DNA from: Homalodisca vitripennis
Taxonomy: Eukaryota; Arthropoda; Insecta; Hemiptera; Cicadellidae
Reading direction: 5' to 3'
Assembly: GCF_021130785.1 (NCBI RefSeq)
Contig: NC_060213.1
Coordinates: 133,872,001 to 133,936,000, forward strand
Length of the DNA: 64,000 bases
The position numbers and the translations under genes were made by a program. The notes under the pieces were generated by a model. It ran no database searches, had not been told where the DNA came from, and saw only the letters and a list, made by a program, of their open reading frames with translations. This document shows positions 47,993 to 58,225 of this stretch, one piece after another. Numbering within the stretch: position 1 is the stretch's first letter; each line of letters starts with the position of its first letter.

Positions 47993-49489
47993 TTTAATTT
48001 CTTGTTGAATTTTATGAATTAAAATTCTATATTCATTAGAAACAAATATACAGAGCTAAAAAAAGAAGGAAATTACAATAAAAACACAGCAAAAAAGATG
48101 AATGTCCTTTATTCAGCCACTTAACTAATACGTAAATCTGGTTTCTTTCTAATTTAGAACAATGTCCCACAGTACTTAATGTTCTTGTGGAAGTCTACCA
48201 TAGAATTCCCTTGCTTTGGGTCCACAAAACTGTTTTAAATGTTTTAAAATGTTTTAAATTTTGAAGTTCATCACTATCACTCGTTATGACACAAATATAT
48301 AATACAATATGTAAAAGAAAAACACTAAAATAAACTGTATTCATTTAACCAACACAAGAGGGCAAAGTGAGGTTATGTTGCAGGCACAACAGTCACATGT
48401 GTAAACAACATAAATATATTGCATTGTTGACTATCATCTTTCTTGTATCAAAGGCAAGTGACTACCACCCTTTTTGTAAAGTACTACAAATCTAAAACTG
48501 TCTGTATCTTGTGGACTATCAGTCTTCTTGTTAAAAGCACAACACCTACAACTTCTGCTCAACATAAACTCAGTATTACCAATGAAAACGAAAAATTGAA
48601 AAAAATGGACTATCATCTTTTTTGCTTTGGACTCTTCAATTGTCTAAAAATTATATATGTTCACAACATTCAGAAAATACAACGTAGAACAACCAAAATG
48701 GCAATAGTCGAGAGGCAGTGAACAAGGAAGACATACGCGCATGTGTGGAATGCCGACTGCAGCACTACAATGACAGTACAAAAAAACAGTACTTACTTTT
48801 CGAATACGCCTCATAAAACAGATGCGTTAATATCTGATGCTTATTACTACATATGAAGTTGTTCAATCTCTTATTGAAATTCAGGTAACATTCTTTGAAT
48901 TGCCAGCTTTGATTGAATCAAGAATCAAGAATCAATGATTTTCACTTAGTCAAAGTGAACATAAACCGTGATAGTCTATCAATAAGGCTACTTAATTTAT
49001 TATATTAATTAAATTCTTTAACAAAGTCTTGGCCCCAGCAAGCCACATAAGGCTTATCATTGGGTACCACACATGCAATAAGCCAAAATACATATATACA
49101 CATTTTTTATTCTTTTTCGTTTACTGTTTTAACAACTTATTAATTAAAAGGGGAAGGATATAAACTATATTGATATCTAAATTCAAAATGGCTTACACAT
49201 GTTGAACACATTCGACATTCTTTTTTTTGCAAAGGGAGCATAAAAAATGCATGACTGCATAAATGCTTGGCGTTACCGTAACCAGGTGAAAAAGTGTGAG
49301 GCTCTCCGAAAAGTGTTTTCCTGAAGGCATATCCAAAAAAAACACCACCCCTCTTCTTGGACCAACCTGAAAATGGTTTTGCGAATACTTCAGGCTAGGC
49401 CTTTTGTTTGAGCCTTATTCAAGCTCTCATCTGGTTTCCTTTTTTCTTAAATAAGTTATTCACGATCTAGAGTCACCCTTTTTGCCCTT
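47993..49489. other. Intron sequence, little recognised
   Basis: AT-rich. A short LINE-tail-like array, GATTCTT repeated on the minus strand, occurs at about 48910-48945. No exon found. Confidence 0.45.
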
Positions 49490-51000
49490 AGGATATTCTC
49501 CACGTATTTGGTCACCATCTTCCAGAATTCCTGTCTTCGGAGCATAATTCCAATGATAGTCTGCAGTTGAAGATCTTCTTTGTCTTCAGCTCCCTCCTTT
49601 CTTCTGTCCATGTTCTGCACCTAAAGGTATGTTCCACATCCCGAGATATGTTCCCCATTATGTTCGCAAAATAATCGTGGCCCAACAAGAACTGAGTGAG
49701 GAAGAAGCTCACCTCACATCACTGTGCTGTCCACTCTGTGATGTTACCGATAAACTTTTTCATTCAACTTCTGCGAGATTCAGCATCCCAGCAAACTTGC
49801 CATCTCTGCATGCCCACCAGTAAGTTGCCCCTCGTGGCAATGACTTCTTGGACATAGAGGCATCGCAGACCCTCCATAATAAAGCCATGGTAGCTTCCAC
49901 CAGGTCTCTGGATGTGCCTGCCCCTTCCAATACCTCATTCTCATTTGTCTCAACTACCTCTGAAAGCACTTCCAGCGGGTGATGAGCTAACAGAAGGCCA
50001 CCAGAGATCATTGTTTCGGCTGAACCACAAGCTGAAATTGATATGCTGGTAATCGCTACCTGTATAGTCCTCACTTACCCTCCAGCCTACAATATTACGT
50101 GCAAATGCCTCCATTGCAAAAGTAACGTCCGGTATTATCTGCGTATACCCCGGTCTGCAAAAAGTAAATACACTCCCCTCATTGATCACAATGAGTCCTG
50201 TTCTTGCAACCATCTCAGGAATGTATCTTCCTCTGGCATCTGTATGGGTCAAACCCCACTCACAAAGATTTCGCATTGAAGTCACCGGCAACTATGATAT
50301 TACCATCAAACGTTCTTAGGATGTCCTCCAAATTGTCAATCTTTTACTGGAAGTCTAGGATATTCTTGTTGGGAATGAAGTAGCAGCTCACCAAAGTGAA
50401 GTCCGCACACCTCACCTAAATGAATCCCCTTCCACTGCATGCCCTTCAACAACCAACTTACCTCTTGTACCTAGAGTCCAAATGGCTGCCGTTCCAAGGT
50501 CATCCTGAAACCACGCTGGAACCACCTTGGCTTATTTCAATACTGCTTGCTGATGATCAGAAGGTCTATGTGTTTGTCCAACCTTGTTTAATCAAAAACA
50601 GCACCAGTAATCGACTTCTGTAAAGATTCACCTGTAGAATGCGCATCAACGTATTTTTTTTAGTTTTTGCGTGTGCCAGAGCCTGTTTGAAAACAGAGCA
50701 AGATTCATTTTCCAACAGATGCTTGAGATCAGCAGACCTCACATTATAATGTGGATCAGCCTTGTATTCCTTCTTCAAATGACCTATACCTCCACACTGC
50801 AGACACACCCCATCTTTTCTTCGATCAGGGCCTTTAAAAGTCGTTTGATAGTGACTAACCCCAAATCGCCAGAAACAACGAACAACTGTCAGACGGGATC
50901 GCACTCAGCAGTACACCCAACCTATCCTGATAAGACCAGTGTCCACAAGACGGGTGGCAGCGCACTCACCAAGCTCAACTATTGCAAGCCATTACTCCCG
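49490..51000 (-). pseudogene. R1-clade LINE with internal deletion (copy R1-B)
   Basis: On the minus strand from about 50910 come a zinc knuckle, CLQCGGIGHLKKEYKADPHY (first Cys pair and His kept), then the ORF2 start RILQVNLYRSRLL, the endonuclease core with IIVAGDFNAKS (about 50300) and RGRYIPEMVARTGLIVINEG, then DASMSKKSLPRGATYWWACR (about 49850), the linker before the polymerase. The reading then jumps to FFLTQFLLGHDYF and VEHTFRCRTWTEERRELKTK (49560-49710), which belong after the polymerase. So the whole reverse transcriptase is missing. It is a separate family from R1-A and lies between the 57.0 and 51.66 kb... exons' upstream side, that is downstream of the 51.6 kb exon. Confidence 0.75.
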
Positions 51001-51620
51001 TAAGTTCGGTCTAGATAAGCTTACCCTGACTCCCCACGTGCTTGCCGGCATATGTAATTGCCATGTGGTATATATGTACCAACTTGTCCAGTTGTGCTTG
51101 CAATAATCGTTCCTCTGTGGACAAATCCACAGTAGACAATTACTTAGAATAAATTAAACAAAATGCAATTCATTCATTTACCACTCCAATATTGAGTTCA
51201 AGGAGCATTTCCAAGGAGATTATAGTCAATGAAAGCACTCTGTCGAGATGAGTAAAGAAAACGGTCACCATTGCGAGTGATTGCTCTTCAGATGCCAGTT
51301 CAAGGTTGGATCACTCGGTTACAGATTAACATAGTACTATCTTGAACTGCATTTAATTTTTATACAAAACTTAGATTGATAATAATGAGAAAGCACTTTT
51401 ACACAACACAAACTGTAATTAGATTGGCTCATAGCAAACCTATCCGCTTACCTTATTTCCCCAGTGAATCTTTTCTTCAAGAAGATTTTTCTAGTATTCA
51501 CTGAACTCTGCTGATGTACTATTGGTTGTTGATCCAATATCACAATCACCATGATGAATTATAACAAAGAGTCTTTACTTAAAATTACATCACTCTTTTA
51601 CCGAAAGGATAAAAACCTAC
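51001..51620. other. Intron sequence, nothing recognised
   Basis: AT-rich sequence between the R1-B fragment and the next host exon. No repeat ends recognised. Confidence 0.5.
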
Positions 51621-51661
51621 CTTTTGGTGTTTCCAATTCGACAGTCTTGTTGGAGTCCGGC
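51621..51661 (-). CDS. Host gene exon 2 (41-nt micro-exon)
   Basis: The acceptor is TGTCTGTTTACAG before 51661 and the donor is AAAG|GTAGGTTTT after 51621. The exon completes the split Glu codon from exon 1 (GA|G), codes PDSNKTVELETPK and leaves one base that pairs with exon 3 as G|TT (Val). Its small size alone would be weak evidence, but the phase fits both neighbours exactly. It forms part of the linker between the N-terminal and dsRNA-binding parts. Confidence 0.75.
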
Positions 51662-53917
51662 CTGTAAACAGACAGGAAACAGTTTATCTTTTTTTGCAGA
51701 AACACTCAAAATAGGGGACTTTCAGTTTTGCCCGGAAAATTATAAATTAATGCGACACAAGAAGTCACAACTCGAGGAGATTATTTTTATTCTCCCGAGT
51801 TATAACATCTGATGTTGAGTACACTCATGGAATATAATTCTAGACTCATCCGATACATACAGAGCCATACTCCATTTGATACAGAAAATCCCAATTATCA
51901 GAAATCCGGGAAATTGGAAATGACTTGAGAAGTAGTAAAAATAGTTCCAGTAGTCTCAAATCGATAAGCTACAGAAAGAACAAATAATTTGGGTAAGTGG
52001 CAAGCATAATATTATAATAACAGCACTAAAATAACGTATTGTGGGAACTGTCAATGGAAGACAACACCTCGCTGCCGGGTTGATGTTCACACATAAAAGA
52101 GCAATAAAAACGACTTCACTGGCAGCGCACCCAGCCATAGCTGTATCATCAGAAGATGTGCCACCATCATTCCATTCCTATATGCCCCACACACTGCCGC
52201 CACCACATCTTATCTCGGAATGTCAGTGCTGCAATCACCAACCCAACTGTGTCCTGATTATCGCTCAGTGCTTGGCTTGCAGTGGCAAGTTCAGTGTCGT
52301 TTACTCTTTCCCCTGATTTTTCAAGATCAAATATGTTTAAACTCAGTTTATTTAATAAATTTTCTGTAAAATATTATTCTTGTTCTGTAGATATTATAAA
52401 ATAATACAGTAACTATACAATTTGAGTATATCTATGTATATTTCCAGTTCGTTCTTCTTATTAACATAACATCGTATTTTCGGAAATTTTAGCCATCTGA
52501 AACATGTTTGGTCCCTATTATTTCTGATAATCAAGGTTTCACTTTAGATGAATATCAATTAAAATGCAGACTCCGTCAAATATAACTCATCTTTGAAATT
52601 TAGTACTGGACATTCTTGTAATATTCATCAGCAGGAACCACCAGATACAAATAGCATCTGATAAATTGCTGTCTTTTTTGTGCATTTTCAGGCTCCTTAG
52701 AAATCCCTCCATCAGTTGAGGGTTGTTCAATCCTTCTTTTCTTCCCCATCTTTATCACAGCTTTGTGTCTGGTTAAGTAACATTAGGAAAGTACGAAGTC
52801 ATTCGGTTTGTGCTTCAGTTTTGTGACAATTGCTGCTTCCCAAGGAGCATAGGTTATGGTAGGTTATTAGGTTATGTTAGGTTGTAAGGTTAGGTTAGGT
52901 TTGCTTTAAGTTTATCACCACTAATGTTTGTGACAACAATGGAGTGAGCACCCTAGTTTGGCGTTCACCATCTTTTAGCAGACATCATTTGGTTTGATGC
53001 TGGCAGGTTCTCAGTTTCTCACGCATCATTCCTAGTTGTTGGAGCAGCCAGATATGGTTCATAAAAGAGGTAGAAACTTGCAGATCATTGATATTTGGAT
53101 GATACATGGAGTTCCTGTATTGAGAGGATCGCTTGTTGCAAAATTTACTCGTCTTTAAGGTTAGCTTTAACTCAAAACTACAATGTTTCATCTAGTACCA
53201 TTTGTCTTCTAGTTGTACAGCATTGTATTGTTTGCAGTCATTTAATGCAGGATCTCAAAGGATGGAATTCTTGATGAGCTTGACCATTACATCTCAACTA
53301 CTTAGTGAAACCACAATTACAGCAATTTGAAGCAGGCAAATTAAATTTTTACGTAGAATACAAAAACAACGAAGAGGTAAAACAAATATCTATTTTTCTA
53401 CACAATTTCTATACATGACGAGGCACTTACATAGCAGCTAAAAGGCTTTTTAATTCTCTTACCATAGATGTTTCTTACCATCTTTCAACTGCCTACTGAG
53501 CTCTCCATCACCGTCTACGCAAACTCTAGCTAAAATCCCCTTCAGCTTCGGAAGATTTGCAATTAACTGGTTGCAAGATGGAGACTGTAAGAAAGGTGAC
53601 AGAAAACCTCCCACCTGAGGTTTTAATCAGCTTCCATGTTGTATCCACAGCATGTTGTGGATCTAGCATACTCCTTTTCACAATAGTTCACACCGGCAGT
53701 CCTGGATAGTACGTCAGTCTTTTGAGAGTCAAGCAATATCAACATTTATGACTTACCTTAAAGCGTGAATTCACAGATCCAGGACGGTGCCAGTAAACAG
53801 CAGTCACAGCCTACATGTTGAACGAGAGTGCCTGCACTTTTCCTTCTTAATAGTGAATTTACGTGATCCATGGATTGGTTTTTCATTTCAGATGTATGCT
53901 ATGCCGCCACCAGTCAC
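51662..53917. other. Intron sequence; short TTAGGT-rich patch
   Basis: AT-rich. The patch 52855-52905 has several GGTTA units (for example AAGGTTAGGTTAGGTTTGC). It is short and irregular, so I treat it as ordinary insect simple sequence rather than a telomeric array. Confidence 0.5.
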
Positions 53918-54015
53918 TCCTTTGTTTGAGGTTTGTTTTAGACGATGGTAGGATAGTGAAGGTATCAGGATTTTTCCGGACATTTGCCATCGTTCGGTGA
54001 TAAAAAAATCAGACA
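53918..54015. repeat. Second copy of the 24.1-kb hairpin repeat (one arm)
   Basis: It matches 24110-24206 in the same orientation, with shared CTTTGTTTGA, GACGATGG, CCGGACATTTGCCAT and AAATCAG. Only one arm is present here; no inverted partner follows within a few hundred bases. Confidence 0.7.
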
Positions 54016-54289
54016 CTCAATCCAGCAGTTCATAACCACTAACGTCGTTCATTAGTTGGTTCTTTTTTCAGATATCGAAGTAGCCTTTGATAACACAAGT
54101 ACTTAAATGTGGCAATGAACTAACCAAAGTCAGGTATAAGAACTGAAAAATTTGTTTGTCAAAATAACTACACCGGACGGTACAATGTGACTAGAGTGAA
54201 GATCTCTTGCTTGAGGTTTTTTGAGGTACATCTTTTTCATTTGTTATTCATGACTTTGGTGAGTTCAACACCACATATGTACTACATTT

Positions 54290-55300
54290 TAAATTTTGTC
54301 CTGTGTAGTGACATGGTTGATGCTTCAATCTACAGTATACTGTGCATTTTGGAGAAGCTCAAGAGCATGCATACCATCAGATCCAGATAAAGAAGATTTA
54401 GACCGAGAACTATTAGGAACTCTGTATGGACTCAGGGTTAAGAAATCTACATTAGACACAGTCTTGAAGGTGATGGAGACAGTTCGTCAGCAAGTCAGGA
54501 ACTCTGCAGTGTGGGCGAATATGCTAGATATCCTTGCTGGCCCACTTCCTGCAAACATTGTGGTCCCTAACTGAGAGATCATACCCTTGAAGGACACCAG
54601 TGAAGGACAGTATATACTTGAGGTTATGTTAGAGGTAGCAAAAGAATTCGTTCCTGGCCCAGATATTTGGAATATCACTTGACAGCCTATTGCTAGCAGA
54701 ATGCCAGTATAGCTTGTACGGGTATGCTGTTGATTATGTGGCACTTATTGTCTGTCATTCTGTTGATCAGCTTTGCCTAAATTTCTTCATGTATAGGGTC
54801 ATTGCTTGGACGGAGGCATACAGATCCTGTCACGAACTGTGGATACGGCAGCTAATGGTCGTTATGTTTTTGAGACGACTGATACCCAATGTTGGAGATC
54901 TGTGTCTTCTGGCAAATGCCACTTGTTGGTGTCTGCTGTTCATTCCGTTCTTCTTCATGGGCAGATGTCCCGAAGACTATAGCACAAGAAGCTTGCGTAA
55001 GTCCATCAGCATGGAGCATTGAAGGTAGATTCCGCCGACTACAGTGTATCAAAACCAGCAATTCTGATCGCTGGAATCATCCTGAACAGACTTCTAGGAA
55101 AAAAATTGTACTCTTTGTTCCGTAGAAGAACAGAGGAAGATAGGGAGTTAATTGCCTTAAAGGAGAGGAACCACCACACCCTCTTAAAGAGTGATGGTGA
55201 ACATTAGATGAGGAAGAACCAATGGACTGAAGCTAGATAGTTGAATCAGATTAATGATGAGGTTAGGTACTATGTGAGAACTCTTTAGTGGGAAAGGGTC
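54290..55300 (+). pseudogene. R1-clade LINE polymerase end, plus strand
   Basis: From about 54840 the plus strand reads SSGKCHLLVSAVHSVLLHG, the block after the YADD domain in R1 elements. From 55019 it reads VDSADYSVSKPAILIAGI then LNRLLGKKLYSLFRRRTEED, a mutated form of the SAYRTVS...VIAGVIPIDLL region. Stops and a shift near 54985 break it. The segment 54296-54574 is open for 92 codons, with LLGTLYGLRVKKSTLDTVLK; I cannot place it with certainty. Orientation is opposite to R1-B, and the fragment ends just before the region where R1-B resumes. Confidence 0.6.
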
Positions 55301-56049
55301 CTTCTAGACTTACCTGCACAAAGCTTCAGACGAGTGTGAGTAGGGGAGATCAAGGTAATGACGTACATTGATGTAGTGACGTGCATTGATGTAATGCTGT
55401 ACACCTGGTTTATCGTGTTTAAGAGACGACTAGAGTGCTTTCTCTAATGCTATTTTGTTGGAACAATAGCAAACACAACTAAAGGAAAACAGTTGATAAA
55501 ATTAAAATTTGCTACTCTTACAGTCTTTAAAACACTTGAATTCCATAAAGAACTTCAGACACTATGAATTGCAGCCAAGGGCAGTTTGGTAGCAGCGTAA
55601 GGGATTCTCATAAATCAATGTTATTATACAAAATATTTTCCAATCCAGGTATGAATTCTTCAGTGTTTCAATACCTGTAAAAAACTGTTTTTCAACAGCT
55701 CTCGAAAAAGAAGAAAAGAAAAGTATTAAGAAAGAGAAAACGCTTAAGAAAGTCTCCGAAAATATTTTGAAAGCAAAAGGTTGGTGAAATATAAACTCTG
55801 TGACTATACCAGGAAGGGAATTTGCCTAATGAAGCGGTCTTCTTTGGGTGAAGATTTGGTGTATCAGTAATAGATAATCCATAAATTATTATTTTGTAAA
55901 GGTTTCAGCACAAAATTTTAAAAAAATAACGGAGACCAGTACAGGTTTCTCCCAAGTGTTCAGCATTGACTTGATCTCACCTACTGTTCTTGGAAGTTCG
56001 ATAACCTCTGCTGCACTTTTTCACTTGAAGGTGGAGTATCCAACACCAC
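55301..56049. other. Intron sequence, nothing recognised
   Basis: AT-rich, with an A-rich stretch at 55700-55790. No exon or repeat end recognised. Confidence 0.5.
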
Positions 56050-56123
56050 AAAACGCAAACAAAAGTTCAGTCCAGATAGTTTCATTAAAACGCAAACAAA
56101 AGTTCAGTCCAGATAGTTTCATT
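56050..56123. repeat. Perfect tandem duplication of 37 bp
   Basis: The unit AAAACGCAAACAAAAGTTCA then GTCCAGATAGTTTCATT occurs twice back to back without a mismatch. A purine-rich stretch follows at 56140-56185. Confidence 0.9.
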
Positions 56124-56855
56124 TATCACATACACTTACAAAGGGGGAGAAGGGGGAGGGTGAGGGGAGGGGAGGAGGGGGATTCTTCTTGCACACATCA
56201 TGGAGAGAAGAACTGGAAAATATCGTGATGGTTGTCATCTCTCCGGAATCATCATCCTTGCCGTTTCTGACAGGCTGCGTAGATCATCTTTCTTAGTTTT
56301 CACTGAAGGTCCGTTCAAACTGTTTTTTTTTTTACACTCAAGCCCGTTTAACTCACCAAGGTGTGTAATATTTAAAGCATACATAAGTTAAAAATTGCAG
56401 AATCTATAATTGTTTGTCAGATAAAGATTAAACTAACAGCTGGAATTACTAAATTATCTTGTTTACACTGCAAATATCAAGAAAAGTACTGACAATTTAT
56501 ACAATTCACTTTTAGTTGCACCCGGCTTGAGTACTTATAAAATAGTACATGTACTGTATAAAACTTAAACAATACTAAAATATTGTTTAAATATACATGT
56601 TTTACAAATGCTATTCCTGTTTATATTTACAAAATTCACACAAACACTAGAAGAACACATTTGTAAAGTATACAATAAAAATCTACTTTTAATTGCCAAC
56701 ATTTAAATCCTTTCTAAGTACGACATCTTAGAAAGTGTACTACCTTTAAGCACTCTCAATTTATTAAAGTACATTAGCTTCAAACAGTGTTGAAAGAAAT
56801 TTCCATACAATATTACAAAAGGACAATAACTAACGAAAATCAAAACCATACTTAC
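56124..56855. other. Intron sequence, nothing recognised
   Basis: Purine-rich (56140-56190) then AT-rich sequence up to the host exon donor. Confidence 0.5.
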
Positions 56856-57027
56856 TCGACTCGCTGAGGTGAAATAAGCTTGAACTTCTCGCTCTCTCCT
56901 CCATTCTTCAAAAGGTAATCTTTTAAATTCTCCGGTTGAATCGAGTGGTAAACAGCCATGTGGGTCCAAGGGTTCTGGTCGTTTACTGTGAAGTAACGGT
57001 AGTCCAAAACCTTTGGCCTTGAGGTAC
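56856..57027 (-). CDS. Host gene exon 1 of those recognised
   Basis: The acceptor is CATTTTCATCAG before 57027 and the donor is CGA|GTAAGTATG after 56856. The exon is 172 nt and codes TSRPKVLDYRYFTVNDQNPW then THMAVYHSIQPENLKDYLLK and NGGESEKFKLISPQRV plus two bases. It is aromatic-rich and predicted globular; I do not recognise the domain. It needs an upstream exon ending with one base of a codon. The true start of the protein is therefore further upstream. Phase to the 41-nt exon is exact. Confidence 0.75.
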
Positions 57028-57607
57028 CTGATGAAAATGTTACTGCAGTTAATATAACTTCCTGAGACAAATAATTTCTAAAAGCTACGACAATCATTGA
57101 ATTTCCATGAGAAACTAATTCCTTTAGAATTTGATTTGAAACTCAAAGAATGGACTAGTCTTCTCAGAAAGATAGGACTAGTAGTTGGCATGATAGTAGG
57201 ACAAAGCAACGGTGGGCAAGGCCAAGAATGAGTAAAGCACATATTATAGGGTAATATCTGGTTACATGCCATTTTGAATCATATAAGAGGACCATAAGAA
57301 TTTAATTGATCTTTGAAGGACCATCAGATTCAGCTGGTAAATGTAGTAAGGACAGCACAGGAGCCGTCTCAGTCAGGTGTACCACAATTCCAAATCCCAG
57401 GAGGGATCATTTCTGGCTGGTTTATACAAAACCGATCATTTTACTGGTTACACCAAGACCAATGCAACACTTAAATCTGGACAATTCAATGGATGTTTAG
57501 GAGCGGCAGATCACCAAATCTCTCTTGGATTGGAAGATGCTGGAACAGAGCTTGTCTATCCTTCTTCCAAGGTAACATGACCATTATCCCTCCTCATGAG
57601 ATGTTGA

Positions 57608-57649
57608 GTCAGAATCAGAATCAGAATCAGAATCAGAATCAGAATCAGT
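57608..57649 (-). repeat. (ATTCTG)n microsatellite, likely LINE tail
   Basis: Seven AATCAG units on the plus strand are followed by TCTTTATTGTTACG. On the minus strand this reads AATAAAGACTG then the repeat, the way LINE 3' ends in this window close. The LINE body would be at about 57650-57850, with no recognisable protein left. Confidence 0.6.
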
Positions 57650-58018
57650 CTTTATTGTTACGTCAACGTTTATACATAGCATTGCTATAGAAACAGGTAA
57701 CATTGTCATAAATGTCATGTATCTGAGTCCCTGTTGAGGTAACAGTCCTTGCCCCAACCTTGCCCATACTGAATATACTGTCACACCAGAAGCAGGGTGA
57801 AAGTCCTTTTAGGACTGCAATGAGGAGTTTTCTTATCTTCTTGTCCTAAATGAAAAAAAAAACAAACCTAAGAAATGAACACTAATTCAGTGCAATGACA
57901 CAGCATCAAATCGTCATCTTTCAAGTAGGTACAGTATAAGGTTTTAAGGCTCACTACTCAATTCATGTATTGTCAAAAAATATAAAATGCACGGACAATC
58001 GTTAAAATACAAGTATAT

Positions 58019-58118
58019 CCCCCCCCACCCCCCCCCCCCCCCACCCCCCCCCCCCCCCACCCCCCCCCCCCCCCACCCCCCCCCCCCCCCACCCCCCCCC
58101 CCCCCCACCCCCCCCCCC
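58019..58118. other. Probable assembly-gap placeholder (100 nt, period 16)
   Basis: The tract is C except for A at 58027, 58043, 58059, 58075, 58091 and 58107. The length and period equal those at 17.9 and 31.9 kb. The flanks are unrelated AT-rich sequence. Confidence 0.8.
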
Positions 58119-58225
58119 AATCATTTGTTAATATCGATATAAAAACTGGGTTCTCTTATGTACCCTACCCACAGTTTAACAGCAGTGTGAAATTGCCCAT
58201 AGTCTCCATCCATACAAAAGAACTA

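Larger units (their letters stand above)
36176..57027 (-). other. Split host gene, NKRF-like dsRBD/R3H protein (six exons seen)
   Basis: Six minus-strand exons join with exact codon phase at all five junctions: GA|G, G|TT, TG|G, none, TG|T. The joined product of about 294 residues holds a basic linker, a double-stranded-RNA-binding-like fold across the 44 and 42 kb exons, and, in the last exon, DRAAIIKYIDDF then EEIIFGDDFTFDEREAIL. The last matches the spacing of the segment leading into the R3H domain of NKRF-family nuclear RNA-binding proteins. The start, the R3H remainder and any G-patch are not seen; the G-patch normally lies just before R3H. Introns total about 20 kb and are rich in transposons. 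NKRF assignment is by resemblance only. Confidence 0.6.

Noticed and set aside
48434..48721. Overlapping frames on both strands
   Set aside because: No motif or splice context; the intron location and AT content explain them.
52855..52905. TTAGG-like telomeric repeat
   Set aside because: Only a few irregular units; such patches are common within insect chromosomes.
57306..57690. Plus-strand frames before the AATCAG repeat
   Set aside because: Three overlapping frames with no recognised motif; the repeat itself produces the NQNQNQ run.
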